A DNA stretch of 17,936 nt from an uncultured Planctomycetaceae bacterium (GTDB taxonomy: Bacteria > Planctomycetota > Planctomycetia > Pirellulales > Pirellulaceae). The first letter of the stretch is position 1; the number at the start of each line of letters is the position of its first letter. This document shows, one piece after another, positions 8,739-16,831 of this stretch. The stretch lies in NCBI GenBank assembly GCA_903927685.1, contig CAIYOB010001234.1, positions 1 to 17,936 on the forward strand, read 5' to 3'. The position numbers and the translations under genes were made by a program. The notes under the pieces were generated by a model, which searched no databases, was not told the origin of the DNA, and saw only the letters and a program-made list of their open reading frames with translations.

Positions 8739-9916
8739 GTCCCACACGTGCTGCCCGCAAGTCCGCCCCGGACATCCTGGTCGTCGACGACACCCCCGCC
8801 AATCTGCAGGTGCTGTCGGGATTGCTCAAAGACTGTGGCTACAAGGTGCGTCCCGTGCCCGGCGGCAATCTGGCCTTGCAAGCGGCGCAAAGTCTGCCGC
8901 CCGACCTGATCCTGCTGGATATCAAGATGCCGGACATGGACGGGTTCGAGGTCTGCCGCCGGCTGAAGGCGGAGCCGCAGCTGAAGGACGTCCCCGTGAT
9001 CTTCATCAGCGCCCTGAATGAGACCATCGACAAAGTCCAAGCCTTCGGCGTCGGCGGCGTTGATTATGTCACCAAGCCGTTTCAATTCGAAGAGGTTGCC
9101 GCTCGCGTGCGGACGCATCTGGGGCTGCGGCAAATGCAGTGTGAACTGGCCAGCCAGAACGAACGTCTCGAGGAACTGGTGCGGGCTCGCACCCGGCAAC
9201 TGGCCGAATCCAATGCCCGCCTGGCCGTCCTGGACAGGACCAAGAGCGATTTCTTGCGGCTCATTTCCCACGAATTGCGGACGCCGTTATCCGGCGTGCT
9301 CGGCATCACGGAATTGGCTTTCGCCGAATGCGAAAACCGGCCCGTGGTGGCCGAGTTGCGTGCGATGTTCCAGCAGTCCCGGCACCGGATTGTGGCGCTG
9401 CTCGAGGATTCGCTGCTGCTGACCGAGATCGAACTGACCGGGGACACGGTCGCTGTCGGTACCACTCCGCTCAGCGCCGCCGTCCGCACGGCGTTGGATC
9501 GGTCCCAGCCCTTTGCCCAATCCCGCCGGGTCCAACTGCCGCCCCCCCCGGCGCTGGCAGCCAAGGTGGCGGGCAAGCCGATCCTGGTGGCCCGGGCAAT
9601 CCAGTCGCTGATTGAAACGGCGATCAAGTTTTCCCGCGACGCCGAGCCCGTCCAGCTGGCCTGTTGGCCCGGCACGGAGGCGGTTCGGCTGACCATCGAG
9701 ACCTCGGGGTTTTCGATCCCTCCCCATCTGCTGCCTTGTTTCTTTGATCTGCTGGCCGTCGCCGACACCATCACGCCAGGCGGCGATCTCGGGCTGGCGC
9801 CCGCGGTCGCCGAGCGGATCCTCCGGCTGCTCGGCGGTTCCGTCCGCGCCGAGAATCTCGACCCGCCCGGGGTCCGCTTGACGGTCGAGCTGAAGCTGGC
9901 TACCGACGTCGCCTGA
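8735..9916 (+). CDS. Receiver-histidine kinase protein with degenerate ATP-binding domain
   Basis: A 393-residue protein. The receiver domain (12-130) has D18/D19, phosphoacceptor D62 in [11 protein letters not shown] and K114. A coiled coil follows (about 131-168), then HisKA with H179 in [17 protein letters not shown]. The HATPase-like C-terminus (about 275-388) is badly eroded. The N-box reads [14 protein letters not shown] (287-300) with no Asn at the Mg-binding position. The G1 DxGxG is replaced by ETSGFSI (322-328). Only a remnant LGLAPAV (352-358) marks G2. It may therefore lack kinase activity and act as a phosphorelay acceptor, a phosphatase or a dimerisation partner. This is inferred from missing motifs, not shown. 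The start overlaps the upstream hybrid kinase by ATGA, implying coupled synthesis, and it is the last gene of the operon. Confidence 0.88.
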   Translation: MSPTRAARKSAPDILVVDDTPANLQVLSGLLKDCGYKVRPVPGGNLALQAAQSLPPDLILLDIKMPDMDGFEVCRRLKAEPQLKDVPVIFISALNETIDKVQAFGVGGVDYVTKPFQFEEVAARVRTHLGLRQMQCELASQNERLEELVRARTRQLAESNARLAVLDRTKSDFLRLISHELRTPLSGVLGITELAFAECENRPVVAELRAMFQQSRHRIVALLEDSLLLTEIELTGDTVAVGTTPLSAAVRTALDRSQPFAQSRRVQLPPPPALAAKVAGKPILVARAIQSLIETAIKFSRDAEPVQLACWPGTEAVRLTIETSGFSIPPHLLPCFFDLLAVADTITPGGDLGLAPAVAERILRLLGGSVRAENLDPPGVRLTVELKLATDVA

Positions 9917-10008
9917 GGCGTGCCCCCTGAGCAGCGACCTCAGCGGCGTGCGTGGCTGCTGAATGCGCTTTCACATGACAAGAACTCCGTCGCTAAACCC
10001 AGTGGTCG

Positions 10009-10027
10009 GCCGCCCGGCGCGGGCGGC
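10009..10027 (+). terminator. Candidate terminator hairpin after the signalling operon
   Basis: GCCGCCCG (10009-10016), a 3-base loop and CGGGCGGC (10020-10027) make a very stable 8-bp stem, 93 bases past the stop of the last signalling gene. No T-run follows (TCATTTGC), so it is not a classic intrinsic terminator. It could protect the 3' end or mark a repeat. Confidence 0.35.
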
Positions 10028-10182
10028 TCATTTGCACCCACCCAGGTTGGCAGCCCCAGTCCCCTGCCGCGAGCTAGTGCCCGATCAAGGTTGAATGTTG
10101 GGGTTCCCGGGGTAACGCCTTGGCACGGCGCCCGCAGCTCAGCACCGTTCGAGAAATAACCGTCGAGAGTCTGTCGCGGCCT

Positions 10183-10209
10183 GTGGGATGCCCACGGCTT
10201 GTCCGTGGG
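10183..10209. repeat. Overlapping alternative stem-loops around CCCACGG
   Basis: CCCACGG (10191-10197) can pair with CCGTGGG (10203-10209) across a 5-base loop. Its first five bases can instead pair with GTGGG at 10183-10187 across a 3-base loop. The two hairpins are mutually exclusive. No coding sequence or leader is attached, so repeat-derived DNA is more likely than an attenuator. Confidence 0.45.
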
Positions 10210-10261
10210 AGTTTCACGTTCGTCGCTACACCGGCCAAGAAATTCTCCGGCTGCGTGCAGA

Positions 10262-10288
10262 CACCCAAGTTGTACAACGACTTGGGTG
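10262..10288. repeat. 9-bp hairpin with palindromic core
   Basis: CACCCAAGT (10262-10270) and ACTTGGGTG (10280-10288) are perfect inverted copies around a 9-base loop. An overlapping palindrome GTTGTACAAC lies at 10269-10278. No T-run on either side. It may act as a bidirectional end-of-transcript structure or be part of a dispersed repeat. Confidence 0.5.
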
Positions 10289-10348
10289 GTGAATTCGACT
10301 TTCGCATGCCGCCACGCTGAATGCTTCCCAAGAGGCGTCAACCAGCCT

Positions 10349-10387
10349 GGCCTGCGTTCCGAGGTCGCGGCAGCGCCGCCGCAGGCC
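10349..10387 (-). terminator. Candidate 3' hairpin of the cytochrome operon
   Basis: GGCCTGCG (10349-10356) and CGCAGGCC (10380-10387) pair perfectly. They enclose a smaller GCGGC/GCCGC hairpin at 10367-10379. The structure ends 16 bases beyond the stop codon of the last cytochrome gene on the minus strand, where a terminator would be expected. It lacks a T-run. Confidence 0.4.
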
Positions 10388-10402
10388 CGTCGCGAACGGT
10401 GC

Positions 10403-12892
10403 TTACCCGCCGAAGACTCCTATCAAGATTCCGGCCAACAGCGACAAGCCGATCGAGAGCGCGACCAGCCCGACCAGGAACAGCATCCACAGGCGATGTC
10501 GCGACGGGATCGTGGTCCGCAGCGCATCCAGTTTGCCTTCCCGGTGGAGCCGGTCCAACAGTTCCGGACGCTCGTGGTGCATCTCCTCTTCGCTGACCAG
10601 GCCCGTCAGGATGACCATGTCCATGGGGAATTTTTCGGGGCGGAGGTGCGTCGCGAAGAAGTGCATCGCAAATACAAAGGCCGTGGCCAGCAGGGCCTGG
10701 GTCGAGTGGATCACCTTGGCCAGATTCAGCGTCTCGCCGGGCAGCCACAGACAGGTGAAGTGCGGGAACCAGAGAATCAGGCCGGTCAGCCCAATGATCA
10801 CCGTGTCGGCCGACGCGCCCCAGAAGTCGAACTTTTCCCAGTACGCCCAGCGCTCGAACGTGGGCTTAGGCCCCAGGCCGAAGAACCAGCGGACCATCCG
10901 GAACATGTCCTTCAGGTCACGCCAGGTGGGCAGCGGCGAGTCCGGACCGAACAGGGCATGCGTGAGCGTCGCCCCGCGGCGCCGGCTCTTGACCAGAATG
11001 CTCAGCATCCGCACGATGTAGATCGCCAGGCAGCCCAGGTTCATGCAGCCGAAGATCCGGTGCCAGACGCTGGTCGAGCCGAAGCCGCCCAGCAAGTCGG
11101 CCAGGAAGTGCGCCCATTCGGTCTGGCTGTACTTCAGGGGCAGCCCGGTCAGGGACAAGCCCAGGAACGAGATCAGCAGCAGCGTGTGGGCGATGCGATG
11201 GAACGGCGTGAACCGCACGTAGGCCACCGCCCCGGGCGTGTTGGCTTCGGGCCGCCCGTGCCGCAGCACGTCGATCAGGCTCCGCACGAACCACAGCAGC
11301 GAATGCGTCCCGAAGAAGCCGAACGTACCGAAGATGAAACTGAGCAGCACCAGGTAGACATAGTACAGGAGGGGACTGCGGGCCCGATTCCGGTGGTCCG
11401 CGTGCGGGTCGAAATCCAAGAAGTTGCCGGACGCGCCCGGATGGCATTTGCCGCACGTCGCCGCGCGGTTGGCGTTGGACAACAGTGACTGCGGGTCCGA
11501 CAGGGCCCGGATCTCGTGGGAGCCGTGGCAGTCCGCGCACTTGGCCGCTTGGGTGTACCCCAGTTCCGTCAGCGAACCGTGGATGCTGATCGCGAACTGC
11601 TCGGACAGTTCGTCGTGGCAGTTCCCGCAGCGATTGGCCATCGCCAACCCGAATCCCGGCGAGCCTGGCCGCGCCGCATCGTGCTTCTGATGGCAGTCGG
11701 AGCAACTGGGCGTGCGCTTCGTGTCGCCGCCCGGCGCGACTTTTGGAGAAGCCCCGCCTGGGCCGTTGCCGCTGCCGTGAATGCTCGTCTTGAGCCGCTC
11801 TTCGATAAACCGGTGGCAGACCCCGCAAGTGTCCGCCACGCGGGCCGAGTGCAGCAGGGACTGCGGTTCCTTGGCTGGCAGGATTCCGTGGGCTCCGTGA
11901 CAATTGGCGCAGACGGCCGTCACCACCAACCCTGAGGCCTGCAGGCCCTGGCCATGAATGCTGGCCAAGTAGGAGAGCTTGGCCGGCTCGTGGCATTGGC
12001 CGCAGCTTTCGACCTGGTTATTGACAAACACCGGCGACCGGCGGTCCTTGACCGGCAGCAAACCGTGCACGTCCTTGCCGTGGCAAGCGTTGCAGCTGAG
12101 CGCTGTCCCTGCCCCGAGTTCGTTCTTGGGGCCCGCCTGGCCGTGGATGTCCGCCAGCACCAGATCCCGCTGCTGCGGATGGCAGGTCCCGCAGGTGTTG
12201 ACCAGCTGAGACGGGTGGGCGACGGACTGTGGATCCGCCGGCGAACGCATGGTGTGGTGCGGATGGCACGAGGTGCAGGTGACCAGTTGGCGGGCGATTT
12301 CGGGCGGTAATTCCACCGGAGCCTCGTCCGCCGGGGCTGCCGGCTCCGCCTCGGGAGACGCCCCTGCAGGCTGGACATCGGCAGAGGCCTGCGCTTCAAG
12401 CGGGTGCTCGCCGGCTTTCTGGCCGGCTTCCTGACGGGCTTCCTGACCGGAACCCGCGGCCGGAGGTCCGCCGGCTTTCAGCAGCGCCTGGCCATGCGCG
12501 CTTTGCCAGAACCGTTCGACCAGGTCGACGGGAGCCGCCGCGTCGAACTTCTGCATGTACTCTGCGTCGCCGTGGCAGTGTCCGCAGAAGGCGGGGATCT
12601 CGTTCGGCTGGACGGTGGCGCGAAAGGTCGGGTCCTTGCGGTGATCCTGAAACTCCTTGATCGTGGGACTGCCGCCGTGGCAGTCGTGGCACAGCACGCC
12701 TTTCTGCCAGTGGAGATCACCGACCATGTCCCGGGCCTCGACAACGGGCGTGTGCTCGTTCCACAGTTCACCGTTCCGCGCATGACAGACGGTGCAGGAG
12801 TAGTCCTGGGGCAGTGCGGCCTCGGCGGCCTGCGTTTCCGCCATTCCGCCGGCGACCAGCACCAGAAGCAGACCCGAGAAGAACTTGTTCAT
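10403..12892 (-). CDS. 13-haem cytochrome c fused to membrane cytochrome b domain (paralogue 2, CbcL-like architecture)
   Basis: 829 residues. A signal/anchor segment (1-22) is followed by 13 CXXCH motifs at 33, 68, 103, 206, 234, 267, 297, 328, 356, 397, 422, 452 and 480 (first Cys), all in a predicted periplasmic domain. From about 505 the chain becomes a membrane domain of about six helices with conserved histidines (for example H530, H565/H569, H611, H729, H743, H749), as in FdnI/HydC-type dihaem cytochrome b. It would pass electrons between membrane quinone and the periplasmic haem chain. The middle holds four repeats of the form CGxCH, about ten residues, IHG, CxxCH. It differs from the upstream paralogue mainly by a Gln/Ala/Pro/Glu-rich linker at about 140-200. 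Start: ATG at 12892 with AGGA upstream. Last gene of the cytochrome operon, 34 bases after the 12-haem gene. Confidence 0.92.
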   Translation of the reverse strand: MNKFFSGLLLVLVAGGMAETQAAEAALPQDYSCTVCHARNGELWNEHTPVVEARDMVGDLHWQKGVLCHDCHGGSPTIKEFQDHRKDPTFRATVQPNEIPAFCGHCHGDAEYMQKFDAAAPVDLVERFWQSAHGQALLKAGGPPAAGSGQEARQEAGQKAGEHPLEAQASADVQPAGASPEAEPAAPADEAPVELPPEIARQLVTCTSCHPHHTMRSPADPQSVAHPSQLVNTCGTCHPQQRDLVLADIHGQAGPKNELGAGTALSCNACHGKDVHGLLPVKDRRSPVFVNNQVESCGQCHEPAKLSYLASIHGQGLQASGLVVTAVCANCHGAHGILPAKEPQSLLHSARVADTCGVCHRFIEERLKTSIHGSGNGPGGASPKVAPGGDTKRTPSCSDCHQKHDAARPGSPGFGLAMANRCGNCHDELSEQFAISIHGSLTELGYTQAAKCADCHGSHEIRALSDPQSLLSNANRAATCGKCHPGASGNFLDFDPHADHRNRARSPLLYYVYLVLLSFIFGTFGFFGTHSLLWFVRSLIDVLRHGRPEANTPGAVAYVRFTPFHRIAHTLLLISFLGLSLTGLPLKYSQTEWAHFLADLLGGFGSTSVWHRIFGCMNLGCLAIYIVRMLSILVKSRRRGATLTHALFGPDSPLPTWRDLKDMFRMVRWFFGLGPKPTFERWAYWEKFDFWGASADTVIIGLTGLILWFPHFTCLWLPGETLNLAKVIHSTQALLATAFVFAMHFFATHLRPEKFPMDMVILTGLVSEEEMHHERPELLDRLHREGKLDALRTTIPSRHRLWMLFLVGLVALSIGLSLLAGILIGVFGG

Positions 12893-12926
12893 TGCTCTGA
12901 TTTCCTGCGCCTCTGCGATGAACCGG

Positions 12927-14444
12927 TCACTCCGTGACCGGAAGCTTGGAATCCGCGGCGTCCCCCTCCCGGTGGAGCGGCTCCGGCAGGACAATCTCCG
13001 GGGCCTCGATTCTCAGTTCGCGGCAGAGTTCCGTCAGGCCGTCTACGAGATTTCGCGTCAAGTAGTCCGCGTAATGGATGTTGTGAACGCCGTTGCCGAC
13101 GCGCAGGAAGGCGACATCGTGCCCGATGTCGTCCAGCTGGGCAGCCACGGCTTGGGAACGCTCGGCCGCTAGGTTCGCGCCCGGCAGGGCCAGGCGGACG
13201 CGGGCCAGAGTTGCATCCAGGCCGGCGAGGGATTCGCGCAGCGTCTTGTTGCGGGCTTCCCACGCGGCGGTCATTTCGCGATCGTGACAGGTCAGACAGT
13301 TGTCGGCCGTCGCCTGCCACACGACGGTGCCCGTGGGCGACGTTTCCCGCTGGCGGTGGCACGCCATGCAGGAGATCCGCAGCAGGGCCTTGCCCGGCAT
13401 CTGGAGCTGGCTGGTCCGCGCGCCCAGGCCGGTCATCAAGGCGACCTGTTCGCTGTGTTGGCCGGCATGGCAAGCGGTGCAGTCGCCCGCGGCATGGGCG
13501 ACCAATTCGGGATCCCGGACGTGCTGGATCTCCGAATGGCAGGCCAGGCAGCCGACGTGGTGATCGGTAACGTGCGTTTCGTGCATGAACACGTGATCGT
13601 CGAACCGCTGGTAGGCGTCCTCGCGGTTGTGGCAGAACTTGCAGCGGTCGCGAGGCACCTCGCCTTTGCCGCGAATCAGATCGGCGTGGCAGTCGGCACA
13701 GTCGATGCCCCGCTCAATCGCCAGGTCGTGCGTGAACGTGACGCCGCCGGTCCACTTGAATTCTTTCTGCGGGATCTGGTGGCAGCGCGTACAGGCGCCC
13801 AGGCCTTCGTTGAACTGCACGTCTTTGAAATGGCACAGGTAACACGTGGCCGGCGTGACGGTCATGTGGCTGCCTTGGACGATCTGGCTGTGACAGCTGG
13901 TACAGCGCAGCTGTTTGCCCCGTTTGGGCTCCTCCAGGTGCGGCCGGTGGTCGAACGGGATCCCGTTGTAGTCGATCCGACCGGACAGCAGCCGCGTCTC
14001 GTGGCAACCGCTGCGGAGGCAGCTGGCGTCGGGGATTTCCGCCGCCGGCCGCGGCCCCGCCGTTTCCGTGACGTACTTGACCAGCTGGACCAACCCCAGC
14101 AACTTGCCGCGGATCTTCTCGCCCGCCCCGGGCGGAAAGTGGCATTTGATGCACGACACGTCGTGGTGGCTGGACTCCTGCCACGAAACGTAATAGGGTT
14201 CCATGATATGGCAACTGCGGCAGAATTCGGACCGCGACGTGTACCAAGCCGACAGGCCGGTCACGGCGGCGCCCAGCAGCACGAACGCCGCCAGCAGCGC
14301 GACGCCGCGCGCCAGAAACCAGCGGATGTTCTTCCAGAAGTTCAGGTCGCCTTCCGCGTCCCAAGGCTCCTGCCCCGGGACTGGGGGCGGCGGTTCGCTC
14401 GGGCCGTTGGTCGGCGGCCCCTGGACTGGTCGATTCTGGTCCAT
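12927..14444 (-). CDS. 12-haem NapC/NirT-type membrane-anchored cytochrome c
   Basis: 505 residues. A proline-rich cytosolic N-terminus (1-30) precedes one transmembrane helix (about 43-66). Next comes a NapC/NrfH-like start FCRSCHIMEPYYVSWQESSH. There are eleven CXXCH motifs (75, 98, 181, 201, 218, 249, 268, 299, 322, 359, 383) and one CX4CH (CLRSGCH, 142-148), giving 12 probable haems. The usual NapC/NrfH proteins have 4 haems, so this is a greatly extended member. Residues 388-475 are helical with no haem and include GNGVHNIHYADYL, similar to C-terminal helices of other multihaem cytochromes. The likely role is quinol oxidation and electron delivery to periplasmic partners. Start: the ATG at 14444 is chosen; a GTG at 14447 is one base after the upstream stop. 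It sits between two paralogous c/b fusions in the operon. Confidence 0.9.
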   Translation of the reverse strand: MDQNRPVQGPPTNGPSEPPPPVPGQEPWDAEGDLNFWKNIRWFLARGVALLAAFVLLGAAVTGLSAWYTSRSEFCRSCHIMEPYYVSWQESSHHDVSCIKCHFPPGAGEKIRGKLLGLVQLVKYVTETAGPRPAAEIPDASCLRSGCHETRLLSGRIDYNGIPFDHRPHLEEPKRGKQLRCTSCHSQIVQGSHMTVTPATCYLCHFKDVQFNEGLGACTRCHQIPQKEFKWTGGVTFTHDLAIERGIDCADCHADLIRGKGEVPRDRCKFCHNREDAYQRFDDHVFMHETHVTDHHVGCLACHSEIQHVRDPELVAHAAGDCTACHAGQHSEQVALMTGLGARTSQLQMPGKALLRISCMACHRQRETSPTGTVVWQATADNCLTCHDREMTAAWEARNKTLRESLAGLDATLARVRLALPGANLAAERSQAVAAQLDDIGHDVAFLRVGNGVHNIHYADYLTRNLVDGLTELCRELRIEAPEIVLPEPLHREGDAADSKLPVTE

Positions 14445-14448
14445 CACG

Positions 14449-16776
14449 TCATTTCCCCAGAGAAGCCAGGAAGCTCAAGGCCAAGAGGCTCAGCCCCGTC
14501 ACGATTACCAGCAGACTGACGGCGGTCACCAGCCACAGCCGTTGGCGGGACGGAGCGACGGTGCGCAGCTGCTGCAACTTGCCCTCCCGCCGCAGCCGTT
14601 CCAGGTACTCGGGCCGGGCCCGCCGCCAATGCTCTTCCGTTACGACGCCGGTCACCACCGAGAGGTCCAGCGGGAACTTTTCGGGCCGCAAGTGGGTGTT
14701 GAAGAAGTGCATCAGGAACAGGCTGCCGGCGACCAGCACGGCCGTCTCCGAGTGCAGCACGTGCGCGATGTTCAGCACGGTGCCCGGCAGGAACCGTGTG
14801 GCCAGCGTGGGGAACCACAGCAGCAGGCCCGAGCCACCGATCAACAGCATGGCCAGACAGACGGCCCAGTAGTCGAACTTCTCCCAGTAGGTCCAACGCT
14901 CGAAACGCGGCTTGCGTCCCAAGCCGATGAACCACCGCAGCATTCCCAGCGCATCCCGCGCGTCCCGCTCGGTCGGCACCGGTGAGTCCGGTCCGAAGAA
15001 CACCTGTTGCCAAGCCGTCCCTTGCCGGCGCGATTGCATCACCAGGCGGACGACCCACACGACATGCGCGATCGCCACGGCCAGCATGACGGTCGCAAAG
15101 AAATGATGCCAGACGCTCGTGGCGCCGAAGCCGCCCAGCCGGGGAACCAGCCATTGAGCCCAGGGCTGCGTGCCGTATTTGAGGGGCACCCCGGTGCAAA
15201 TCAAGCCCAGGAAGCACAGCAAGATCACGCCGTACACGAGGCGATGGATCGGAGGAAAGGCCAGCAAGCCGACCTGCTCGGCCGCCAGTCGTTTCGGCCG
15301 GTCGAACCGCAGCGCGTCGATCATCGAGCGCATGAACCAGAGGAATGCGTGCAGCAGGAACAGGCCGACCAGCAAGTAAATGATGTTCTCCGTCCAGGCG
15401 TAGACCGCGTGCAGACGCGGGTAGTTCCGCTCGTCCTTGAAATTGGCATGCGGGTCAAACCGGGCGAAATTCAGCGTCGCCTGGCTGTGACAGCGGCGGC
15501 AAGTTTCGACGCGCCGCTCCGGACTGATCCGCGACGCCGGGTTGCTGGAAGCCAAAATGTCATGCTCGCCGTGACAGTCCGAGCACTTGCTGGCCGGCTC
15601 GAACCCCAGCTCCGTCAACTGCCCATGCACGCTCATTCCGTAACGCAGGGCGTAGTCGGTGTGGCAGTTTCCGCAGCGATTGGGGATCTGGCGGCGGAAC
15701 AAGGGCGAGTTGGGGTGCGGCAGATCGTGTCCCTGGTGGCAATCGACACAGCTGGGATGCCGCAAGGCGTTGCCGCCCGGCGCGTAACGCTCGCTGACGC
15801 CGCCTGCCCCGGCCCCCTGTCCGTGCACGCTGTGCGCCAGTCGGTCTTGAATGAACGCGTGACATTTGCCGCACGTCTCGGCCACCTGGGTCGAGTGCAA
15901 CGAGGACTGACCGTCGGCCGCATACAGGATGTCGTGGGCGCGGTGGCAGTCGGAGCAGACCGCGGTCACCGTCAACCCGGACGCCCGCAGCCCGTGCCCA
16001 TGCACGCTGGCCTGGTAGCTCGTCAGAAACTTCTCGTGGCACTTGCCGCACATCGCCACTTGGTTGTCCAAGCTCACCGGCGAGACGGGATCGCGGACCG
16101 GCGGCAGGCCATGCACATCCTGGCCGTGGCATTTCAGGCAGTCCAGCGGCAGGCCGCGGCCAAACTCGTCCTTTTCCCCTGCGGCGTGATGGACGCCGCG
16201 GCGCATGCCTTTCCGCTGCTCCTTGTGGCACGCCCCGCAGGTCTCGATCAGTTGCGTGGGATGCAGCGGCGAGCGGGGATTGCTTGCGGGTTGCATCCGA
16301 TGCGGCGGATGACACGAGATGCAACTGGCCGCTTCCGGCCCGCCCACGTCTCGCGCGTGCCGCCCATGCGCGCTGTTCCAGAACTTGGCCACCTGGTCCG
16401 TTTTGGCGTCGGGCTGGAAACGTTGCATGTACTCCGCGTCCGAGTGACAGCGCCCGCAGAACTCGACCGCGTCCTGTGGCGTCTCGAGCCTGCGAAAACC
16501 GTCTTCCTGGGCGTGGGCGGCGCGCAAGTCGGTGGTGTCAGGATTGCCGCCGTGACAGTCCCGGCACTGGATGCCTTTCTGCCAGTGAATGTCCGCCGCC
16601 AAATCCTGTGGCGTCACGAACAGACGCAATGTCTCCCCCTCCCACATTTCGGCATTGGCGTGGCACAGGATGCACTGATCTGCGACCGGAGCATCCGCGG
16701 CGAAAGCGGTCGCCGCCGGACTGCAGCCCAGCGCAGCCAGTAGGAAAACGAAGAGAGTCCTGAGTTCTTGTTCCAT
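14449..16776 (-). CDS. 13-haem cytochrome c fused to membrane cytochrome b domain (paralogue 1, CbcL-like architecture)
   Basis: 775 residues. A signal peptide probably ends near AFA-AD (25-28). Thirteen CXXCH motifs start at 35, 71, 107, 152, 180, 213, 243, 274, 302, 343, 368, 398 and 426. The membrane domain runs from about 460 to the end, with predicted helices near 462-484, 510-532, 556-580, 634-655, 672-692 and 748-770. Candidate b-haem ligands are H476, H511, H556/H557, H571, H672/H675 and H690. Near-identical landmarks to paralogue 2 (HWQKG, DAEYMQ, GPDSP, HLRPEKFP) show a duplication. The predicted role is electron transfer between quinone pool and periplasm. It is 55 bases after the c554-like gene, with a weak ribosome site (AAGGGC next to the ATG), and ends 4 bases before the 12-haem gene. 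A Cys in the signal region (LGC, C18) does not fit a good lipobox. Confidence 0.92.
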   Translation of the reverse strand: MEQELRTLFVFLLAALGCSPAATAFAADAPVADQCILCHANAEMWEGETLRLFVTPQDLAADIHWQKGIQCRDCHGGNPDTTDLRAAHAQEDGFRRLETPQDAVEFCGRCHSDAEYMQRFQPDAKTDQVAKFWNSAHGRHARDVGGPEAASCISCHPPHRMQPASNPRSPLHPTQLIETCGACHKEQRKGMRRGVHHAAGEKDEFGRGLPLDCLKCHGQDVHGLPPVRDPVSPVSLDNQVAMCGKCHEKFLTSYQASVHGHGLRASGLTVTAVCSDCHRAHDILYAADGQSSLHSTQVAETCGKCHAFIQDRLAHSVHGQGAGAGGVSERYAPGGNALRHPSCVDCHQGHDLPHPNSPLFRRQIPNRCGNCHTDYALRYGMSVHGQLTELGFEPASKCSDCHGEHDILASSNPASRISPERRVETCRRCHSQATLNFARFDPHANFKDERNYPRLHAVYAWTENIIYLLVGLFLLHAFLWFMRSMIDALRFDRPKRLAAEQVGLLAFPPIHRLVYGVILLCFLGLICTGVPLKYGTQPWAQWLVPRLGGFGATSVWHHFFATVMLAVAIAHVVWVVRLVMQSRRQGTAWQQVFFGPDSPVPTERDARDALGMLRWFIGLGRKPRFERWTYWEKFDYWAVCLAMLLIGGSGLLLWFPTLATRFLPGTVLNIAHVLHSETAVLVAGSLFLMHFFNTHLRPEKFPLDLSVVTGVVTEEHWRRARPEYLERLRREGKLQQLRTVAPSRQRLWLVTAVSLLVIVTGLSLLALSFLASLGK

Positions 16777-16807
16777 GCCCTTGGTTCCCGGCCGACGCCA
16801 AGACGAC

Positions 16808-16831
16808 CATGCCCTCGATCATGCCCTCGAT
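16808..16831. repeat. Perfect tandem duplication of 12 bases
   Basis: CATGCCCTCGAT occurs twice in direct succession (16808-16819 and 16820-16831), immediately after the stop of the c554-like gene. On the minus strand each copy reads ATCGAGGGCATG. A related AAGGGCATG forms the real start of the next gene at 16776. It is probably slippage or a duplicated translation-start-like motif. Confidence 0.7.

Larger units (their letters stand above)
9917..10402. other. Gene-free convergent region rich in hairpins
   Basis: About 490 bases between the ends of the signalling operon (plus) and the cytochrome operon (minus). I see no supported gene. A 133-codon minus frame (9940-10341) has no recognisable domain and its sequence follows the palindromes. 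The region holds at least four stem-loops (10009-10027, 10183-10209, 10262-10288, 10349-10387), listed separately. Both operons should terminate here. The density of palindromes suggests repeat-derived DNA. Confidence 0.6.

Noticed and set aside
6789..8747. 652-codon minus-strand frame antisense to the second hybrid kinase
   Set aside because: No motifs, and it exactly mirrors a well-supported plus-strand kinase gene.
9940..10341. 133-codon minus-strand frame in the convergent region
   Set aside because: No recognised domain; it runs through several palindromes and continues toward the end of the plus-strand operon. A real small gene cannot be fully excluded.
16720..16726. Possible lipobox (LGC) in the 13-haem paralogue 1
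   Set aside because: The -3/-1 residues do not match a good lipobox, and a normal signal-peptidase I site follows a few residues later.
13284..16743. Long plus-strand frames (13284-14519 and 15007-16743) antisense to the cytochrome genes
   Set aside because: They contain no domain motifs; the minus strand carries regularly spaced CXXCH motifs.
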